64,000 nucleotides of DNA. Source: Dyadobacter luteus. GTDB taxonomy: Bacteria; Bacteroidota; Bacteroidia; Cytophagales; Spirosomataceae. The notes under the pieces were generated by a model. It was not told the DNA's origin. It did not search any database and worked only from the letters and a program-made list of their open reading frames with translations. The position numbers were made by a program, and so were the translations under genes. Where the stretch lies: contig NZ_QNUL01000007.1 in assembly GCF_003383615.1 (NCBI RefSeq), forward strand, positions 165,445-229,444, written 5' to 3'. Below, piece after piece: positions 9,147 to 19,559 of this stretch (the stretch's first letter is position 1; each line of letters starts with the position of its first letter).

Positions 9147-11690
9147 TTAGTTAGCTAACTCCTCTTCCTTCTTTCTTACTTTGATCGTTAACTCCTCTGA
9201 GTTTTCCTCATGATTCGCAACCAGAACATCTCCTTCTCTCAAATCACCCTTCAGAATCTCTTCCGCAACAGGATCTTCAAGATATTTTTGAATGGCTCTG
9301 TTCAAAGGACGGGCACCATATTGCGGGTCATATCCTTTCTCTGACAAAAAGTCTTTCGCAGCTACGGTCAATTCGATTTCATAACCCAAACCTTTTACGC
9401 GGCTGAACAATTTACCAAGAGAAATATCAATAATCTGGTGCAGATCTTCTCTCTGAAGAGAATTGAACACGATCACATCATCCAAACGGTTCAGGAACTC
9501 AGGTGAAAATGCCTTACGCAAAGCACTCTGAATTGTTCCTTTCATGATATCATCCAGATTTTCAGTCTTCGCTTTGGTAGAGAAACCAATACCGGCACCG
9601 AAATCTTTCAGGTCACGCGCTCCGATGTTCGAAGTCATGATAATGATCGTATTACGGAAATCAACTCTGCGACCCAAACCGTCAGTTAAGATACCGTCGT
9701 CCAAAACCTGAAGCAGGATATTGAATACATCAGGGTGCGCCTTTTCAATCTCATCCAGCAGTACTACACTGTAAGGCTTTCTTCTGATTTTTTCAGTCAA
9801 CTGGCCACCTTCTTCGTAGCCAACATATCCCGGAGGTGCTCCAACCAGACGAGATACACTGAATTTCTCCATGTACTCACTCATATCGATACGCACCAGC
9901 GAATCATCTTTATCAAACAGATAAGTAGACAGAACTTTCGCCAGCTCGGTTTTACCCACACCTGTTGGTCCAAGAAAGATAAACGATCCGATTGGTTTCT
10001 TAGGATCTTTCAACCCTACACGTGTACGCTGAATTGCTTTCACAAGTTTCTCAATCGGAGGATTCTGACCGATAACCTTCGCTTTTAATTCATCGGCCAT
10101 GTGCAGCAATTTCTTGCCTTCATCCATCGAAACATTGGTAACAGGAATACCAGTCATCATCGCTACTACCTCTGCTACATTATGCTCAGTAACTGTATAG
10201 CGTTTTTGTTTCGTTTCCTCTTCCCAAGCCTGTTTTGCACGCTCCAACTGATCGATCAACTTTTTCTCACGATCTCTCAATTGCGCAGCTTCTTCGTATT
10301 TCTGGCTTTTTACAACACGATTTTTCTCCTGTTTGATATTCTCGATTTGTTCTTCCAAAGCAAGAATGTCTTCAGGAACCGTAATGTTGCTGATGTGCAC
10401 ACGAGCACCCACCTCATCCAGTACGTCAATCGCTTTATCAGGCAGGAATCTGTCTGTGATATATCTCTCAGACAACTTTACAGCTGTACTGATCGCTTCC
10501 GGTGTATAATTAACGTGGTGATGTTCTTCGTATTTATCCTTGATGTTTTCAAGAATCTGAATGGTTTCCTCAATTGAAGTAGCGTCTACCATTACCATCT
10601 GGAAACGACGGGCTAACGCGCCATCTTTTTCTATGTACTGGCGGTACTCGTCTAGAGTGGTAGCACCAATACATTGAATTTCTCCACGTGACAATGCCGG
10701 CTTAAACATATTGGATGCATCCAAAGAACCTGACGCACCACCAGCTCCTACGATTGTATGAAGTTCATCAATGAAAAGAATTACATCCGGAGATTTTTCC
10801 AGTTCATTCATAACCGCTTTCATTCTTTCTTCAAACTGTCCGCGGTACTTCGTTCCTGCAACAAGAGAAGCAAGATCAAGCGTTACCACACGTTTCCCGA
10901 AAAGAACTCTTGAAACCTTTTTCTGAACAATTCTCAGAGCAAGACCTTCGGCAATCGCAGTTTTACCAACTCCGGGTTCACCTATCAGAATCGGGTTATT
11001 TTTCTTGCGACGACTAAGTATCTGGGCTACGCGTTCGATTTCCTTTTCACGACCAACGATAGGATCTAATTTTCCAACTTCAGCCATTTTTGTCAAATCA
11101 CGACCAAAGTTATCCAGTACAGGAGTACGTGACTTTTCTCCGCCTTTAGCTTCTTTTCCAGAAGCCTGGCCGCTACCTCCTCCACCGAACATGCCACCTC
11201 TTGCTTCGTCGTCTCCGTCTTCGGTTTCCGGCCCCATGTGAGGTCTCGAACCAGATGATTGATATTCCAGCATTTCTTTAATGACTTCGTAATTAACGTT
11301 AAACTTATGTAAGATCTGAGTGCCTACATTATCTTCATCTCTCAGGATGGACAGTAGTAAATGCTCAGTACCTATCAGAGGGCTTTTAAATATTTTCGCC
11401 TCCAGGTAAGTAATCTTAAGCACCTTTTCCGACTGTCGGGTCAAAGGGATATTCTGGAGATTTTTTACATTATTAGTAGCAGCACCCTTGGTTGCCTGCT
11501 CAATGGTCTGTCGGACGTCGTCCAGCGAAACCCCCAGCTTCTTCAGCAGCCCAATCGCCACTCCATCGCCCTCACGAATCATTCCTAATAATAAGTGTTC
11601 GGCACCAATGTAATCATGCCCCAGCCGTAGCGCTTCTTCCCGGCTCAGAGAGATTACTTCTTTCACTCTATTCGAAAATTTTGCTTCCAT
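9147..11690 (-). CDS. clpC: ATP-dependent Clp protease ATP-binding subunit ClpC
   Basis: This 847-residue AAA+ unfoldase feeds substrates to ClpP. Domain order: two Clp-N repeats (1-145), a Gly-rich acidic linker (150-190), the first AAA+ module with Walker A GEPGVGKT (about 238-245), a UVR-type coiled region (about 425-465), a second AAA+ module with Walker A GPTGVGKT (about 575), and a D2-small domain to the end. Length and architecture match ClpC, not ClpA or ClpB. It appears monocistronic: a terminator follows and a 63-base gap precedes the next gene. No CtsR/McsAB genes accompany it, unlike Firmicutes. Confidence 0.96.
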   Translation of the reverse strand: MEAKFSNRVKEVISLSREEALRLGHDYIGAEHLLLGMIREGDGVAIGLLKKLGVSLDDVRQTIEQATKGAATNNVKNLQNIPLTRQSEKVLKITYLEAKIFKSPLIGTEHLLLSILRDEDNVGTQILHKFNVNYEVIKEMLEYQSSGSRPHMGPETEDGDDEARGGMFGGGGSGQASGKEAKGGEKSRTPVLDNFGRDLTKMAEVGKLDPIVGREKEIERVAQILSRRKKNNPILIGEPGVGKTAIAEGLALRIVQKKVSRVLFGKRVVTLDLASLVAGTKYRGQFEERMKAVMNELEKSPDVILFIDELHTIVGAGGASGSLDASNMFKPALSRGEIQCIGATTLDEYRQYIEKDGALARRFQMVMVDATSIEETIQILENIKDKYEEHHHVNYTPEAISTAVKLSERYITDRFLPDKAIDVLDEVGARVHISNITVPEDILALEEQIENIKQEKNRVVKSQKYEEAAQLRDREKKLIDQLERAKQAWEEETKQKRYTVTEHNVAEVVAMMTGIPVTNVSMDEGKKLLHMADELKAKVIGQNPPIEKLVKAIQRTRVGLKDPKKPIGSFIFLGPTGVGKTELAKVLSTYLFDKDDSLVRIDMSEYMEKFSVSRLVGAPPGYVGYEEGGQLTEKIRRKPYSVVLLDEIEKAHPDVFNILLQVLDDGILTDGLGRRVDFRNTIIIMTSNIGARDLKDFGAGIGFSTKAKTENLDDIMKGTIQSALRKAFSPEFLNRLDDVIVFNSLQREDLHQIIDISLGKLFSRVKGLGYEIELTVAAKDFLSEKGYDPQYGARPLNRAIQKYLEDPVAEEILKGDLREGDVLVANHEENSEELTIKVRKKEEELAN

Positions 11691-11753
11691 TATGCAGCAA
11701 TAAAAGTGTTTACTATTCTAAACGCTACATGAACCATCTTTGTTCAATAAGCT

Positions 11754-12416
11754 TTATCGACTCTTCAAGGATCTTAACAAAACACTTTTTGCTTCCGGCC
11801 CCATATTAAAAATCAGATCAACAATACTAAGATTACTCACAAAATCATTCCCAAAGGTCTGATAATAGGGTTCGGGTGCATAATATTTGAAAATATACCC
11901 CGCTTTTTTATTGTTAATTTGAGAAATCTCATTCAAAACGCCATTTTCGCCATTTTTAGTACCTGACAAATTGTACGTTACTCTATTCTTAATGCCTACC
12001 AATCTAAGACAAATTGTCAATAATTCATAATTCAGATCGATCAGGAAGTTATACTTCTTCTGAAATATACCTAAAAATTCAGGGGCGTAGTACTCATAAA
12101 ACGGCGACTTTCCGTAAGCAGCCTGCAAACACCCAAGATGACGCCTTACCCAATCCTGGCTATAGTCTATTTTCACATCTTTTGTCAAACCGTGATTATC
12201 GATACTGACAGGAACCGTGAGTGTATCCACTTTATTGGCGGTTAAAACCTGACACCGGTTGCGGAAAGTCTGCTTCACATACCGCTCTTCAACGTCAATC
12301 CAGATGTGATCGTAATGAAGTATACAAGCGAAATATTCCAGACTGGGAAGATACTGCAATTCAATGCGCGCCTCCCGTGAAGGCAGTTCATTTACAGGTG
12401 ATTGTGGCACTATCAA
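11754..12416 (-). CDS. WbqC-like family protein
   Basis: This 220-residue protein resembles the WbqC family: IELQYLPSLEYFACILHYD near the N-terminus, then NRCQVLTANKVDTLTVPV, DYSQDWVRRHLGCLQAAYGKS and SPFYEYYAPEF. WbqC-like proteins occur in O-antigen/polysaccharide clusters and near general genes in Bacteroidota; their activity is not well established. No ATG is available in the frame. TTG at 12416 or GTG at 12410 are the candidates, and the family usually starts close to the IELQYLP segment, so the exact start is uncertain. Confidence 0.7.
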   Translation of the reverse strand: MIVPQSPVNELPSREARIELQYLPSLEYFACILHYDHIWIDVEERYVKQTFRNRCQVLTANKVDTLTVPVSIDNHGLTKDVKIDYSQDWVRRHLGCLQAAYGKSPFYEYYAPEFLGIFQKKYNFLIDLNYELLTICLRLVGIKNRVTYNLSGTKNGENGVLNEISQINNKKAGYIFKYYAPEPYYQTFGNDFVSNLSIVDLIFNMGPEAKSVLLRSLKSR

Positions 12417-12513
12417 ATATGGGAAACGGGAGCGAGATTATCAAAAAAACAATAACAAATATTTTGTATATATGCTAATATTCAACTCCAACTTAATTAT
12501 ATACAAAATTACT

Positions 12514-13140
12514 CTAAAGAAAGACTGACGTATCCCCAAGCCCCTCCCTTACAATTTCAAAATCGTCGCCATCAGCCTTTATGATCGTGGATCCTATGTT
12601 TCCTCCATATCCGCCATCTATCACGATATCTACCTGGTGCTGAAACTTTTCGAATATTAGTTCGGGATCCGTAGAATACTCAATCACTTCATCATCATCT
12701 TTTATAGATGTGGTAACGATTGGATTGCCGAGCGCTTTAACGATTTCACGGGGAATATTATGATCAGGAATACGAATACCAACCGTCTTTTTATTGGTAT
12801 TTAACAACTTGGGAACACTATTATTAGCATTCAAAATAAAAGTATAGGGACCGGGAAGGACTCTTTTCATCATCTTAAATGCTACATTTCCTACCCTTGC
12901 ATAGTCAGCAATATGGCTCAAATCATAGCAGATAAATGAAAAGTCGTTTTTCTGAGGTTTGATACCTTTTATACGCGCTATCTTTTCGACAGCCCGTGTA
13001 TTAAAAATATCACATCCCAGACCATACACCGTATCCGTCGGGTAAATGACCAGACCTCCATCTTTGAGGCATTCAACAACCTGACGAATTCGTCTCTCAT
13101 CAGGATTTTCAGGATATATTTTGATTAATTCTGCGGGCAT
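12514..13140 (-). CDS. Sua5/YciO/YrdC-type protein, YciO branch
   Basis: This 208-residue protein has a YrdC fold: VIYPTDTVYGLGCD near residue 32, FSFICYDLSHIADYA, PGPYTFILNAN, and KTVGIRIPDH. It aligns by eye with E. coli YciO along its whole length, including an ending close to VVREGVGDVKPFL (here IVREGLGDTSVFL). YrdC/Sua5 proteins make threonylcarbamoyl-AMP for tRNA t6A; the YciO branch is a paralogue with weak or unclear activity. Whether this is the organism's t6A enzyme depends on a second copy outside the window. Confidence 0.85.
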   Translation of the reverse strand: MPAELIKIYPENPDERRIRQVVECLKDGGLVIYPTDTVYGLGCDIFNTRAVEKIARIKGIKPQKNDFSFICYDLSHIADYARVGNVAFKMMKRVLPGPYTFILNANNSVPKLLNTNKKTVGIRIPDHNIPREIVKALGNPIVTTSIKDDDEVIEYSTDPELIFEKFQHQVDIVIDGGYGGNIGSTIIKADGDDFEIVREGLGDTSVFL

Positions 13141-13157
13141 GGCGGAAATTAGCTTTT

Positions 13158-14165
13158 TTAGTGAACAATATCAAAAGCTAAATCCTTCCCTGAAGTGATT
13201 AATTTATAGATATTGTTGATATAGAACCGATACAGAGAATTGACCGGGATATGTAATCGGCACAGAAATACAATCATCTCCGTCTTCCAGCCAGGGTTTT
13301 CTATATAATTAAGTAATTTCCTAAATTTTAATGCCAGATCGAATTCCTGAGCATAAAGACATTTTCTGATGAAGCTTCGGATCCTGTTTGCCAGCAAATC
13401 AAATTCTTCCTGATCCCGATTTAAATCGTAGGCTTTGTTACAAACCGTATAACAACTATCCAGGATACCACTTCCTTTTTCCAGAATCTGGAATTTAAGA
13501 GAATTAGGAACATCTCTTTTCGAAGTCAGGATTTCATCGAGGTAATAATATTTATAAGCAGAAGCAGAACGTATCCAAAAATCAAAGTCTTCAAATGCCA
13601 AAGACTCATCATAGCCTCCAAGGTGTTTCAGCACACTCGTCCGCATCATCATTGTTGGTGTACAGATAAAATATTTCTCCAGAACACGCTTATATACATC
13701 TCCGCTTGGCACTGTTCCTATCGCTTTCCCTTCAGCGTCAATTTGAAAATGATACTGAAGATGCTTTCCATCCACGTCTATGTACCTGGCATTGGAGAAC
13801 ACTACGGCATAGTCTTCCGAACAGGACTCAAATGCTGCAACCTGACTTGATATCCTGTTTGGAAAAAATACGTCGTCACCTGATAAGTCAATCACATATT
13901 TCCCTTCTGCTATCGCAAGTCCCTGATTGAAAGCTTTACAGAGGCCTTTATTAAACACATTTCGGATTAAAGTTAGCTCAGGATGAATCTCCCTTGCCGC
14001 CTCTATCAGATTTAACGTATTGTCGGCACTTGCATTATCAATAACAATGAGCTGAATATTGGGATAATCCTGGGCAAAAACGGCAGAAAGGCATTCGCCT
14101 ATAAACCTTTCATGGTTATAGGTCGTCAAAATAACACTTACGAGGGGTTGTTTTCTATCTTCCAT
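13158..14165 (-). CDS. Family 2 glycosyltransferase
   Basis: A GT-A fold nucleotide-sugar transferase of about 335 residues: PLVSVILTTYNHERFIGECL at the N-terminus, VIDNASADNT, a KAFNQGLAIAEGKYV segment, and the acidic motif DLSGDDVF that replaces DxD for metal/sugar-nucleotide binding. No membrane helix is evident, so it is probably cytosolic or peripheral. The acceptor is unknown. I chose the ATG at 14165 (MEDRKQPLVSV); an in-frame GTG at 14180 would add five residues. It sits 17 bases upstream of the YciO-type gene. Confidence 0.88.
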   Translation of the reverse strand: MEDRKQPLVSVILTTYNHERFIGECLSAVFAQDYPNIQLIVIDNASADNTLNLIEAAREIHPELTLIRNVFNKGLCKAFNQGLAIAEGKYVIDLSGDDVFFPNRISSQVAAFESCSEDYAVVFSNARYIDVDGKHLQYHFQIDAEGKAIGTVPSGDVYKRVLEKYFICTPTMMMRTSVLKHLGGYDESLAFEDFDFWIRSASAYKYYYLDEILTSKRDVPNSLKFQILEKGSGILDSCYTVCNKAYDLNRDQEEFDLLANRIRSFIRKCLYAQEFDLALKFRKLLNYIENPGWKTEMIVFLCRLHIPVNSLYRFYINNIYKLITSGKDLAFDIVH

Positions 14166-14266
14166 CCTTCTGTGAACCACCTGTATTAACTGGTAATTTT
14201 AAACGATTATAATAACCGTAAGTCACAAAAATCCGAAATAATACTACAAAACAGAAGACCTACTTA

Positions 14267-15205
14267 TTATTCGGTTCCAGCCTTCCGAAGTCGCTGACGC
14301 ACACGTCGTTTGGCGGTATCAATACTTGCGTTTACCTCGAAACCCAGAATAATTACAAAAGCAAGCAAGTAATACCAGATCATCAGCGCTATCAGCGTCC
14401 CGATAGAACCGTATAGCTTGTTATAAGAACTGAACCGCGATAGATAGAAAGAGAAACCAAGGGTTGCCACTAAAATGAGTACAGAAGCAATAACAGTACC
14501 AAAGTTAAAAAGCGTGTAGCGCTTGCCTTGGCTCGGGGCGAAACGATAAATCAACGATATAGCCAACATCAGTGCACCGAAAGTAATCAGGTAACGTGTA
14601 ACGTTAAACAGGAAAACCACCCAGCTATTCTGAAAAATATTCCATCCACTCAGATAGTTGATAACGGCGTCGCCTACAATAAGCATCAGTATTGCGACAA
14701 CCACTACAGCAATAAGTAGTAATGTAAGTAAAATGGCAATACCACGTTTCTTTAAAAACCCTCTGGTTTCCTGTTCTTCGAATACGACATCAAAAGAATG
14801 CATTAAAGACATCATCCCATTGGTCGAGGCGATCATGGTGAAGATGAAACCAAAGGAAAGTACACCACGGCGAGGTCTGCTAAGAATATCCATAATAGTC
14901 TGGTCAGCATCTTCATATATGCCCCGGGGCATCGCCTCCTGTAGCATCGTCATAATCTGCTTGTCCAGATCCGCAATCGGGATATATGGAATGAGTGTAA
15001 AAAGAAAGATAATCGCAGGAAAAGAGGCAAGTGTCAGGCTGTAAGCAACTGCAGACGCTCTCTGGTCTATATCAAATTTTCTGTTGCTATGGACAAGATT
15101 CAGCAGAATCTCATAAAGAGATATTGTACCGCGAAATAAGGTATTCCTTTGAGCCCAGAGAATCAGCTGCTTGATATGCCGGTTTCTCAACAGTTTTTCA
15201 AGCAT
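14267..15205 (-). CDS. YihY/BrkB-family inner-membrane protein
   Basis: This 312-residue protein shows the YihY/virulence-factor BrkB pattern: a basic N-terminus, RASAVAYSLTLASFPAIIFLF in the first helix, about six membrane helices, and YGSIGTLIALMIWYYLLAFVIILGFEVNA near the C-terminus. It was once annotated as RNase BN, wrongly; the real role of the family is unsettled. It follows the thioesterase gene by 22 bases on the same strand, so the two may be one transcript. Confidence 0.88.
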   Translation of the reverse strand: MLEKLLRNRHIKQLILWAQRNTLFRGTISLYEILLNLVHSNRKFDIDQRASAVAYSLTLASFPAIIFLFTLIPYIPIADLDKQIMTMLQEAMPRGIYEDADQTIMDILSRPRRGVLSFGFIFTMIASTNGMMSLMHSFDVVFEEQETRGFLKKRGIAILLTLLLIAVVVVAILMLIVGDAVINYLSGWNIFQNSWVVFLFNVTRYLITFGALMLAISLIYRFAPSQGKRYTLFNFGTVIASVLILVATLGFSFYLSRFSSYNKLYGSIGTLIALMIWYYLLAFVIILGFEVNASIDTAKRRVRQRLRKAGTE

Positions 15206-15227
15206 AGTATGCGTCTTAAGATTCAGT

Positions 15228-15635
15228 TTAAAAATACGGTTTCAATTTTTCGAGCAGTCGGTCGGGTGCCATGCACAATTTGGCATTATCCATACGCTGA
15301 AAAACAAGGGTGGTCTCGCCGGTATTTAATAAATCGCCATCCTGATTACGGATCTCGTAATGAAAAATTACGCGAACACGGGGCATTTCATTTAAAGTCA
15401 CCTTGATACTCAGCAAATCGTCGTAACGGGCAGGTTTCAGATATCTTGACCGGTTTTCATAAACGGGCATCATTACCCCTTCACCCTCCATCGCCTTGTA
15501 ATGAAAATCGATGCTCCTTAATGCTTCCACCCTACCGATTTCATAGTATCTGGCATAGTTTCCATAATAAACATATCCCATTTGGTCTGTGTCCGCGTAA
15601 CGTACTCTGATTCCTTTTACTTCGTATGAAAACAT
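15228..15635 (-). CDS. Acyl-CoA thioesterase, YbgC/FadM type
   Basis: This 135-residue hot-dog fold protein has the 4HBT signature VRYADTDQMGYVYYGNYARY, where the first Asp is the likely catalytic residue, and VRVIFHYEIRNQDG. The family hydrolyses short- or medium-chain acyl-CoA thioesters. It lies between mltG (terminator in between) and the YihY-type gene. The substrate is unknown. Confidence 0.88.
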   Translation of the reverse strand: MFSYEVKGIRVRYADTDQMGYVYYGNYARYYEIGRVEALRSIDFHYKAMEGEGVMMPVYENRSRYLKPARYDDLLSIKVTLNEMPRVRVIFHYEIRNQDGDLLNTGETTLVFQRMDNAKLCMAPDRLLEKLKPYF

Positions 15636-15660
15636 GTAAATATTTTATAATTCTGTTTAA

Positions 15661-15699
15661 AAACAAGAGCCGGATGAATCGTCAACCCTTCATCCGGCT
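15661..15699 (-). terminator. Terminator of mltG
   Basis: AGCCGGATGAA (15668-15678) pairs with TTCATCCGGCT (15689-15699), 11 perfect pairs. On the minus strand it is followed by CTTGTTTTT. It lies 21 bases past the mltG stop. Confidence 0.8.
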
Positions 15700-15719
15700 T
15701 TCTGGTATTTACATCTATC

Positions 15720-16757
15720 TTATTTCATAATGTTCAATCTGTTAAGCTCAGCCTGATACATACGGGCATTGTTCAGATGGTCGGGATAAGTTTTGGCAAA
15801 TGCATGATAACCTGACAAATCTGCTTTGGCACACATGTACAAATACTCGTGTTTGTCATAATTTAATACCGCATCCAGCGACTTAAAATCAGCCACGCGA
15901 ATAGGCCCCGGAGGCAAACCTATATTCACATAAGTATTGTAAGGAGACTTCACCCTTAGCTGATCATTCAGAATGCGTTTAATTGCAAAATCCTGCAACG
16001 CAAATTTGATGGTAGGATCGGCTTGTAACGGCATCTGAGCATTGAGGCGATTCATATACAAACCTGCTACTCTTGGTCTCTCATCTACCTTACGCGCCTG
16101 CTCTTCTTCAACGATTGATGCAAGAATAGACACCTGTACAGGTGTCAGACCGATTTGTTTGGCTTTTGATAAGCGCTCTTCATTCCAGAATTTTTTATAC
16201 TCTGAGTGCATCCTGTCAAGGAACTTCTCCGTACCCGTGGTCCAGTATATCTCATAAGTATTAGGCAGGAACATCGAAACAATCGTGAGTGTATCCAAAC
16301 CATATTTACGACACACTTCCTGGTCATTCAAAGCCTTTCTGAAATTATCTTCTCCAAATTCAAAACGGCTGCCGATTCTACGGATCAGGTCTTCCTTCAA
16401 ACGGATGTTATTAAAGGTCAACTTTACAGCATCCTGTTCACCGGATACGAGCTTTTTTACAGCCTGATAATTGGTTGTATTCGGTTTAAAAACATAACGA
16501 CCCGGTTTGATATTCTCGGGATAGTCAAGGAATTTTGCCAGAAAACGGAATGAAATCTGGTCGGTAATGACCTCATGTTTGTTCAATGAGTCCAGTACCG
16601 TTTTGTAATCAGCGCCTTCAGGTATTAATAAGGCAAAGCTCGACTCCTTGTCAGCCTGAATATTCGGCGTTTTGAAAATCTGCCAAAAGTAAAAAGTGAA
16701 TGTAGTGGTCAGAATCGCTATCGTGACAAACAACCCTACTTTAAAATTACGCGACAT
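15720..16757 (-). CDS. mltG: Endolytic murein transglycosylase MltG
   Basis: This 345-residue YceG-family protein is anchored by one N-terminal helix (VGLFVTIAILTTTFTFYFW, about residues 7-25), with a LysM-like region (IPEGADYKTVLDSLN) and a catalytic domain containing SIVEEEQARKVDERP (the conserved catalytic Glu lies here) and PLQADPTIKFAL. MltG cuts nascent glycan strands and sets peptidoglycan chain length at the inner membrane. Length is typical (E. coli 340). Confidence 0.95.
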   Translation of the reverse strand: MSRNFKVGLFVTIAILTTTFTFYFWQIFKTPNIQADKESSFALLIPEGADYKTVLDSLNKHEVITDQISFRFLAKFLDYPENIKPGRYVFKPNTTNYQAVKKLVSGEQDAVKLTFNNIRLKEDLIRRIGSRFEFGEDNFRKALNDQEVCRKYGLDTLTIVSMFLPNTYEIYWTTGTEKFLDRMHSEYKKFWNEERLSKAKQIGLTPVQVSILASIVEEEQARKVDERPRVAGLYMNRLNAQMPLQADPTIKFALQDFAIKRILNDQLRVKSPYNTYVNIGLPPGPIRVADFKSLDAVLNYDKHEYLYMCAKADLSGYHAFAKTYPDHLNNARMYQAELNRLNIMK

Positions 16758-16819
16758 GGTGGTTAGCTTTAAGCTGTTAGTGGTGAGCCATCAGCCATTT
16801 AGATAATTAAATTGTACAA

Positions 16820-17899
16820 TTATAAATTACTTTCAAAACTGATACCGAAGCGCTTTGCCAATTCTGATAGTGACAAAACGACCGGTTCAAGCAACTCGAT
16901 ACCTTCAACACTTCTGACTGCTTCAATTTCCCTTTCAGGGTCACCAGGAATCAGTACACGTTTACCTTTCACAGCCTTTGCTCCCCGGAATGCACCAATC
17001 CATTTATCCATATCTTTTTTGAATTCGTCGGCAGGCCTGAAACCGTCGATACGCATCGCGCCCAGAAAGTGGCCGGTTCCCAAGCCTACTCCTTCCTGCG
17101 CAGACATAAATCCGGCAGTGGCAAATGGCGGAACCCATGGACCAAAATTAGCGCCTGACAACACACCCGAAAAAATATCAACAATGGCTCCCAGCCCGTA
17201 TCCTTTGTGGCTCCCATGTTCTCTGTCTGAACCCAGCGGAAGCAATCCGCCGCCGCTTTTCACAGCATTGGAATCTGTAGTATCTTCTCCCTTAGCATCC
17301 TGCGCCCAGCCCAATGGTGCCGGCAAACCTTTGCGCTGCAGAATTTCGAACTTTCCATACGCTACAGCAGTAGAAGCAAAATCAGCAACAAACGGAGGTT
17401 CATTTAATGCTGGTACGGCCACTGCGATTGGATTGGTACCCAATAGTTTTTCCAATGAAAAAGTAGGTGTCACAAGCGGTGCTGCATTAGTCATGGTCAT
17501 TCCGATCATTTCCTTCTGAAGAGCGAGCATGGCATGGTAGCCGGCAATTCCAAAATGATTGGAATTACGTACAGACACCCAGCCTGAACCCACTTTTTCC
17601 GCTTTCTCCATCGCAATTTCCATTGCACGTGGTGCTACTACCAACCCCAATCCCTTGTCTCCATCCACTACCGCAGTACTGGGCGTTTCATGCACAACTT
17701 TTATATTAGGAGTAGGATTAAGCCGGCCATGATCATAAAGGCGGACGTAACCAGCGAGCCGCGCAATTCCGTGAGAATCAACTCCTCTCAAATCGGCACT
17801 CACCAACACTTCTGCTGCCAGTCTGGCCTCTTCGGGCCTGCAACCAATAGCTAAAAATACTTCTTCTGTAAAATGCTTTAAATAACTTGCCTGATACAT
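16820..17899 (-). CDS. Ldh2/YlbC-type NAD(P)-dependent oxidoreductase
   Basis: This 359-residue protein belongs to the malate/L-lactate dehydrogenase 2 family, a fold unrelated to classical LDH. Recognisable parts are DLRGVDSHGIARLAGY, STAVVDGDKGLGLVVA, VRNSNHFGIAGYHAM, NPIAVAVPALNEPPFVADFA and DREHGSHKGYGLGAIVD. Members reduce 2-oxo acids such as malate, ureidoglycolate or 2,3-diketogulonate; the substrate here is unresolved. It stands alone, about 60 bases before mltG. Confidence 0.88.
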   Translation of the reverse strand: MYQASYLKHFTEEVFLAIGCRPEEARLAAEVLVSADLRGVDSHGIARLAGYVRLYDHGRLNPTPNIKVVHETPSTAVVDGDKGLGLVVAPRAMEIAMEKAEKVGSGWVSVRNSNHFGIAGYHAMLALQKEMIGMTMTNAAPLVTPTFSLEKLLGTNPIAVAVPALNEPPFVADFASTAVAYGKFEILQRKGLPAPLGWAQDAKGEDTTDSNAVKSGGGLLPLGSDREHGSHKGYGLGAIVDIFSGVLSGANFGPWVPPFATAGFMSAQEGVGLGTGHFLGAMRIDGFRPADEFKKDMDKWIGAFRGAKAVKGKRVLIPGDPEREIEAVRSVEGIELLEPVVLSLSELAKRFGISFESNL

Positions 17900-18145
17900 A
17901 TATGGTCAAAAATGTGCGATACTATTTACAAAGAAGCCTCCGGCACGAAATACCAACCTACTTCGCCGGGTGCAAATATCCATATTACATTAACATCGTC
18001 CAATATTTTACCATTCCAATAATATCGGCAGCGGATCATTAATCTTTTACCCCCAAATGCACGTATAATGCTGAAATAAGTGAAAATTTGTAGTGAAAAC
18101 AGCTGATTCAGCTTTTCAACTCTCTTTTATTAGCATGAAATATAC

Positions 18146-18775
18146 ATGGAAATAAGAAACAGCTTTTTGAAACGAATCCTCAGTTATTTTATCCGCGGAC
18201 TTGTTTTGGTAGCTCCGTTGTACGCAACCGCCCTTATTATCTGGACGGGGATAGAGTTTCTGGATAACATCATCCCGATCAATGTTCCCATCTCAGGAAG
18301 AAAAGACGTATACCTTCCCGGCCTGGGCGGACTCATCATTATCGGTGGGATTGTATTGCTTGGATTTTTCTTTTCAACAGTTGTACCGCAATCCTTTTTG
18401 CGGTTCACAGAGAGCATCATGCGGAGAATTCCGTTGGTAAGCCTGATCTATTACTCCATTAAAGATCTCATTCTCGCGTTCGTAGGGGATAAGAAAAAAT
18501 TCAATCAGCCTGTGCTTGTTACTGTGTACAAGGATACGGGTATAAAAAAAATCGGTTTCATTACACAAACAGATCTTAGTCATCTCCATATTGAGGAGCA
18601 TGTGGCGGTATATATGCCGTTTTCCTATTCTCTGTCAGGCGAATTATTTATTGTGCCTGCTGAAAATGTTACGGTTTTGGATACAAGTGCTACTGATGTG
18701 ATGAAAATGGTCATTTCCGGCGGTGTGTCAGTGAAAATCTCCAAAGAAGAGAGTGAAATTGATGAAGAGCAATAG
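18146..18775 (+). CDS. DUF502 family membrane protein
   Basis: This 209-residue protein has two N-terminal membrane helices (about 15-38 and 57-78) and a cytosolic domain with SIMRRIPLVSLIYYSIKDLI and YMPFSYSLSGELFIVPAENV, typical of DUF502. The function is unknown; homologues are widespread in bacteria and plants. It is monocistronic or the first of two genes. The ATG at 18146 gives the expected family start just before a basic residue and the first helix. Confidence 0.88.
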   Translation: MEIRNSFLKRILSYFIRGLVLVAPLYATALIIWTGIEFLDNIIPINVPISGRKDVYLPGLGGLIIIGGIVLLGFFFSTVVPQSFLRFTESIMRRIPLVSLIYYSIKDLILAFVGDKKKFNQPVLVTVYKDTGIKKIGFITQTDLSHLHIEEHVAVYMPFSYSLSGELFIVPAENVTVLDTSATDVMKMVISGGVSVKISKEESEIDEEQ

Positions 18776-18829
18776 TGCAGTTGCAAGCAACATTGCGCAC
18801 GCTTTACCCGTTTTAAAGGAATGATTGCC

Positions 18830-18837
18830 TATCTTTG
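18830..18837 (+). promoter_or_regulatory. Bacteroidota -7 promoter box
   Basis: TATCTTTG matches TAnnTTTG exactly and ends 17 bases before the ATG at 18855. It favours that start over the in-frame ATG at 18825, which would lie upstream of the expected transcription start. Confidence 0.5.
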
Positions 18838-18854
18838 AACGATTCCTTTTTTAC

Positions 18855-19469
18855 ATGAAACAATATCTTACAATACTATTCTTACTGGCGGTCGGACATT
18901 TTACAGCTTCGGCCCAGGATCAGTACGATCCGCAAAAAGCGCTTTCCAGTGAAGAAATTTTCCTTAAACAAAACAGTAACAACAAGGTAATAGCCACTCC
19001 GGGTCAGAAATATATCGTTCTCGATGCTTCTCCCGCAATAGGAGGATTTCACCGCTACAGATTTTTCCCGGGAGATAATATCAAGTTCAGACTCAAAAAC
19101 GAATCAATCCGCTTTAATGAACTGATCACCGGCGTTACCGATTCATCCTTCACTATAGGAACGGTGAATGAAGTCATGAAAAGAATGGATTATCAGGATG
19201 TACTTCTGAAAGACATTCGCCTGCTGAAAGTGTCACGTCGTATTCCATTTGTGACGCAGGCAGCCTATTTGCTCCCTTTTGCAGGACTGATTTACGTAGG
19301 TGCTGATTTCTTCAACAGAGGTATCGACAACAAACGCTTTACCACCGACGGATCCACACTGATTGTAGGAGGTGCCATTGTAGCTACAGGTATATTTTGC
19401 TACAAAGTTTCATTTTCATCCCTTAAGATCAACAACAGAAATAAGTTGAAAGTATTGGAAACATACTGA
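18855..19469 (+). CDS. Hypothetical exported protein
   Basis: This 204-residue protein from the ATG at 18855 has a clear signal peptide (MKQYLTILFLLAVGHFTASA) and later two hydrophobic stretches (about residues 138-152 and 173-188). I do not recognise a family. The frame extends up to 18825, but the signal peptide and the promoter box at 18830-18837 support the shorter form. It is not obviously linked to aroA, which starts 90 bases downstream. Confidence 0.7.
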   Translation: MKQYLTILFLLAVGHFTASAQDQYDPQKALSSEEIFLKQNSNNKVIATPGQKYIVLDASPAIGGFHRYRFFPGDNIKFRLKNESIRFNELITGVTDSSFTIGTVNEVMKRMDYQDVLLKDIRLLKVSRRIPFVTQAAYLLPFAGLIYVGADFFNRGIDNKRFTTDGSTLIVGGAIVATGIFCYKVSFSSLKINNRNKLKVLETY

Positions 19470-19559
19470 CGCCAACCCTGTAAACACTTCATCGTACAGC
19501 AAGCCTATTGAAATTTCAAATCCACCATTTTTTGCTCCAATAACCTGTTATTCAATAAA

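Noticed and set aside
10101..10577. 158-codon open frame on the plus strand
   Set aside because: It is antisense to clpC and rich in Phe, Ser and Cys, with no family resemblance; it exists because clpC codon bias leaves that frame open.
12514..13140. Assignment as the essential t6A enzyme TsaC/Sua5
   Set aside because: Full-length resemblance by eye is to YciO, a paralogue of unsettled activity, so the gene symbol tsaC was not given.
16812..17519. 235-codon open frame on the plus strand
   Set aside because: It is antisense to the clearly recognised Ldh2-type gene and rich in Pro/Ser, as expected for a shadow frame.
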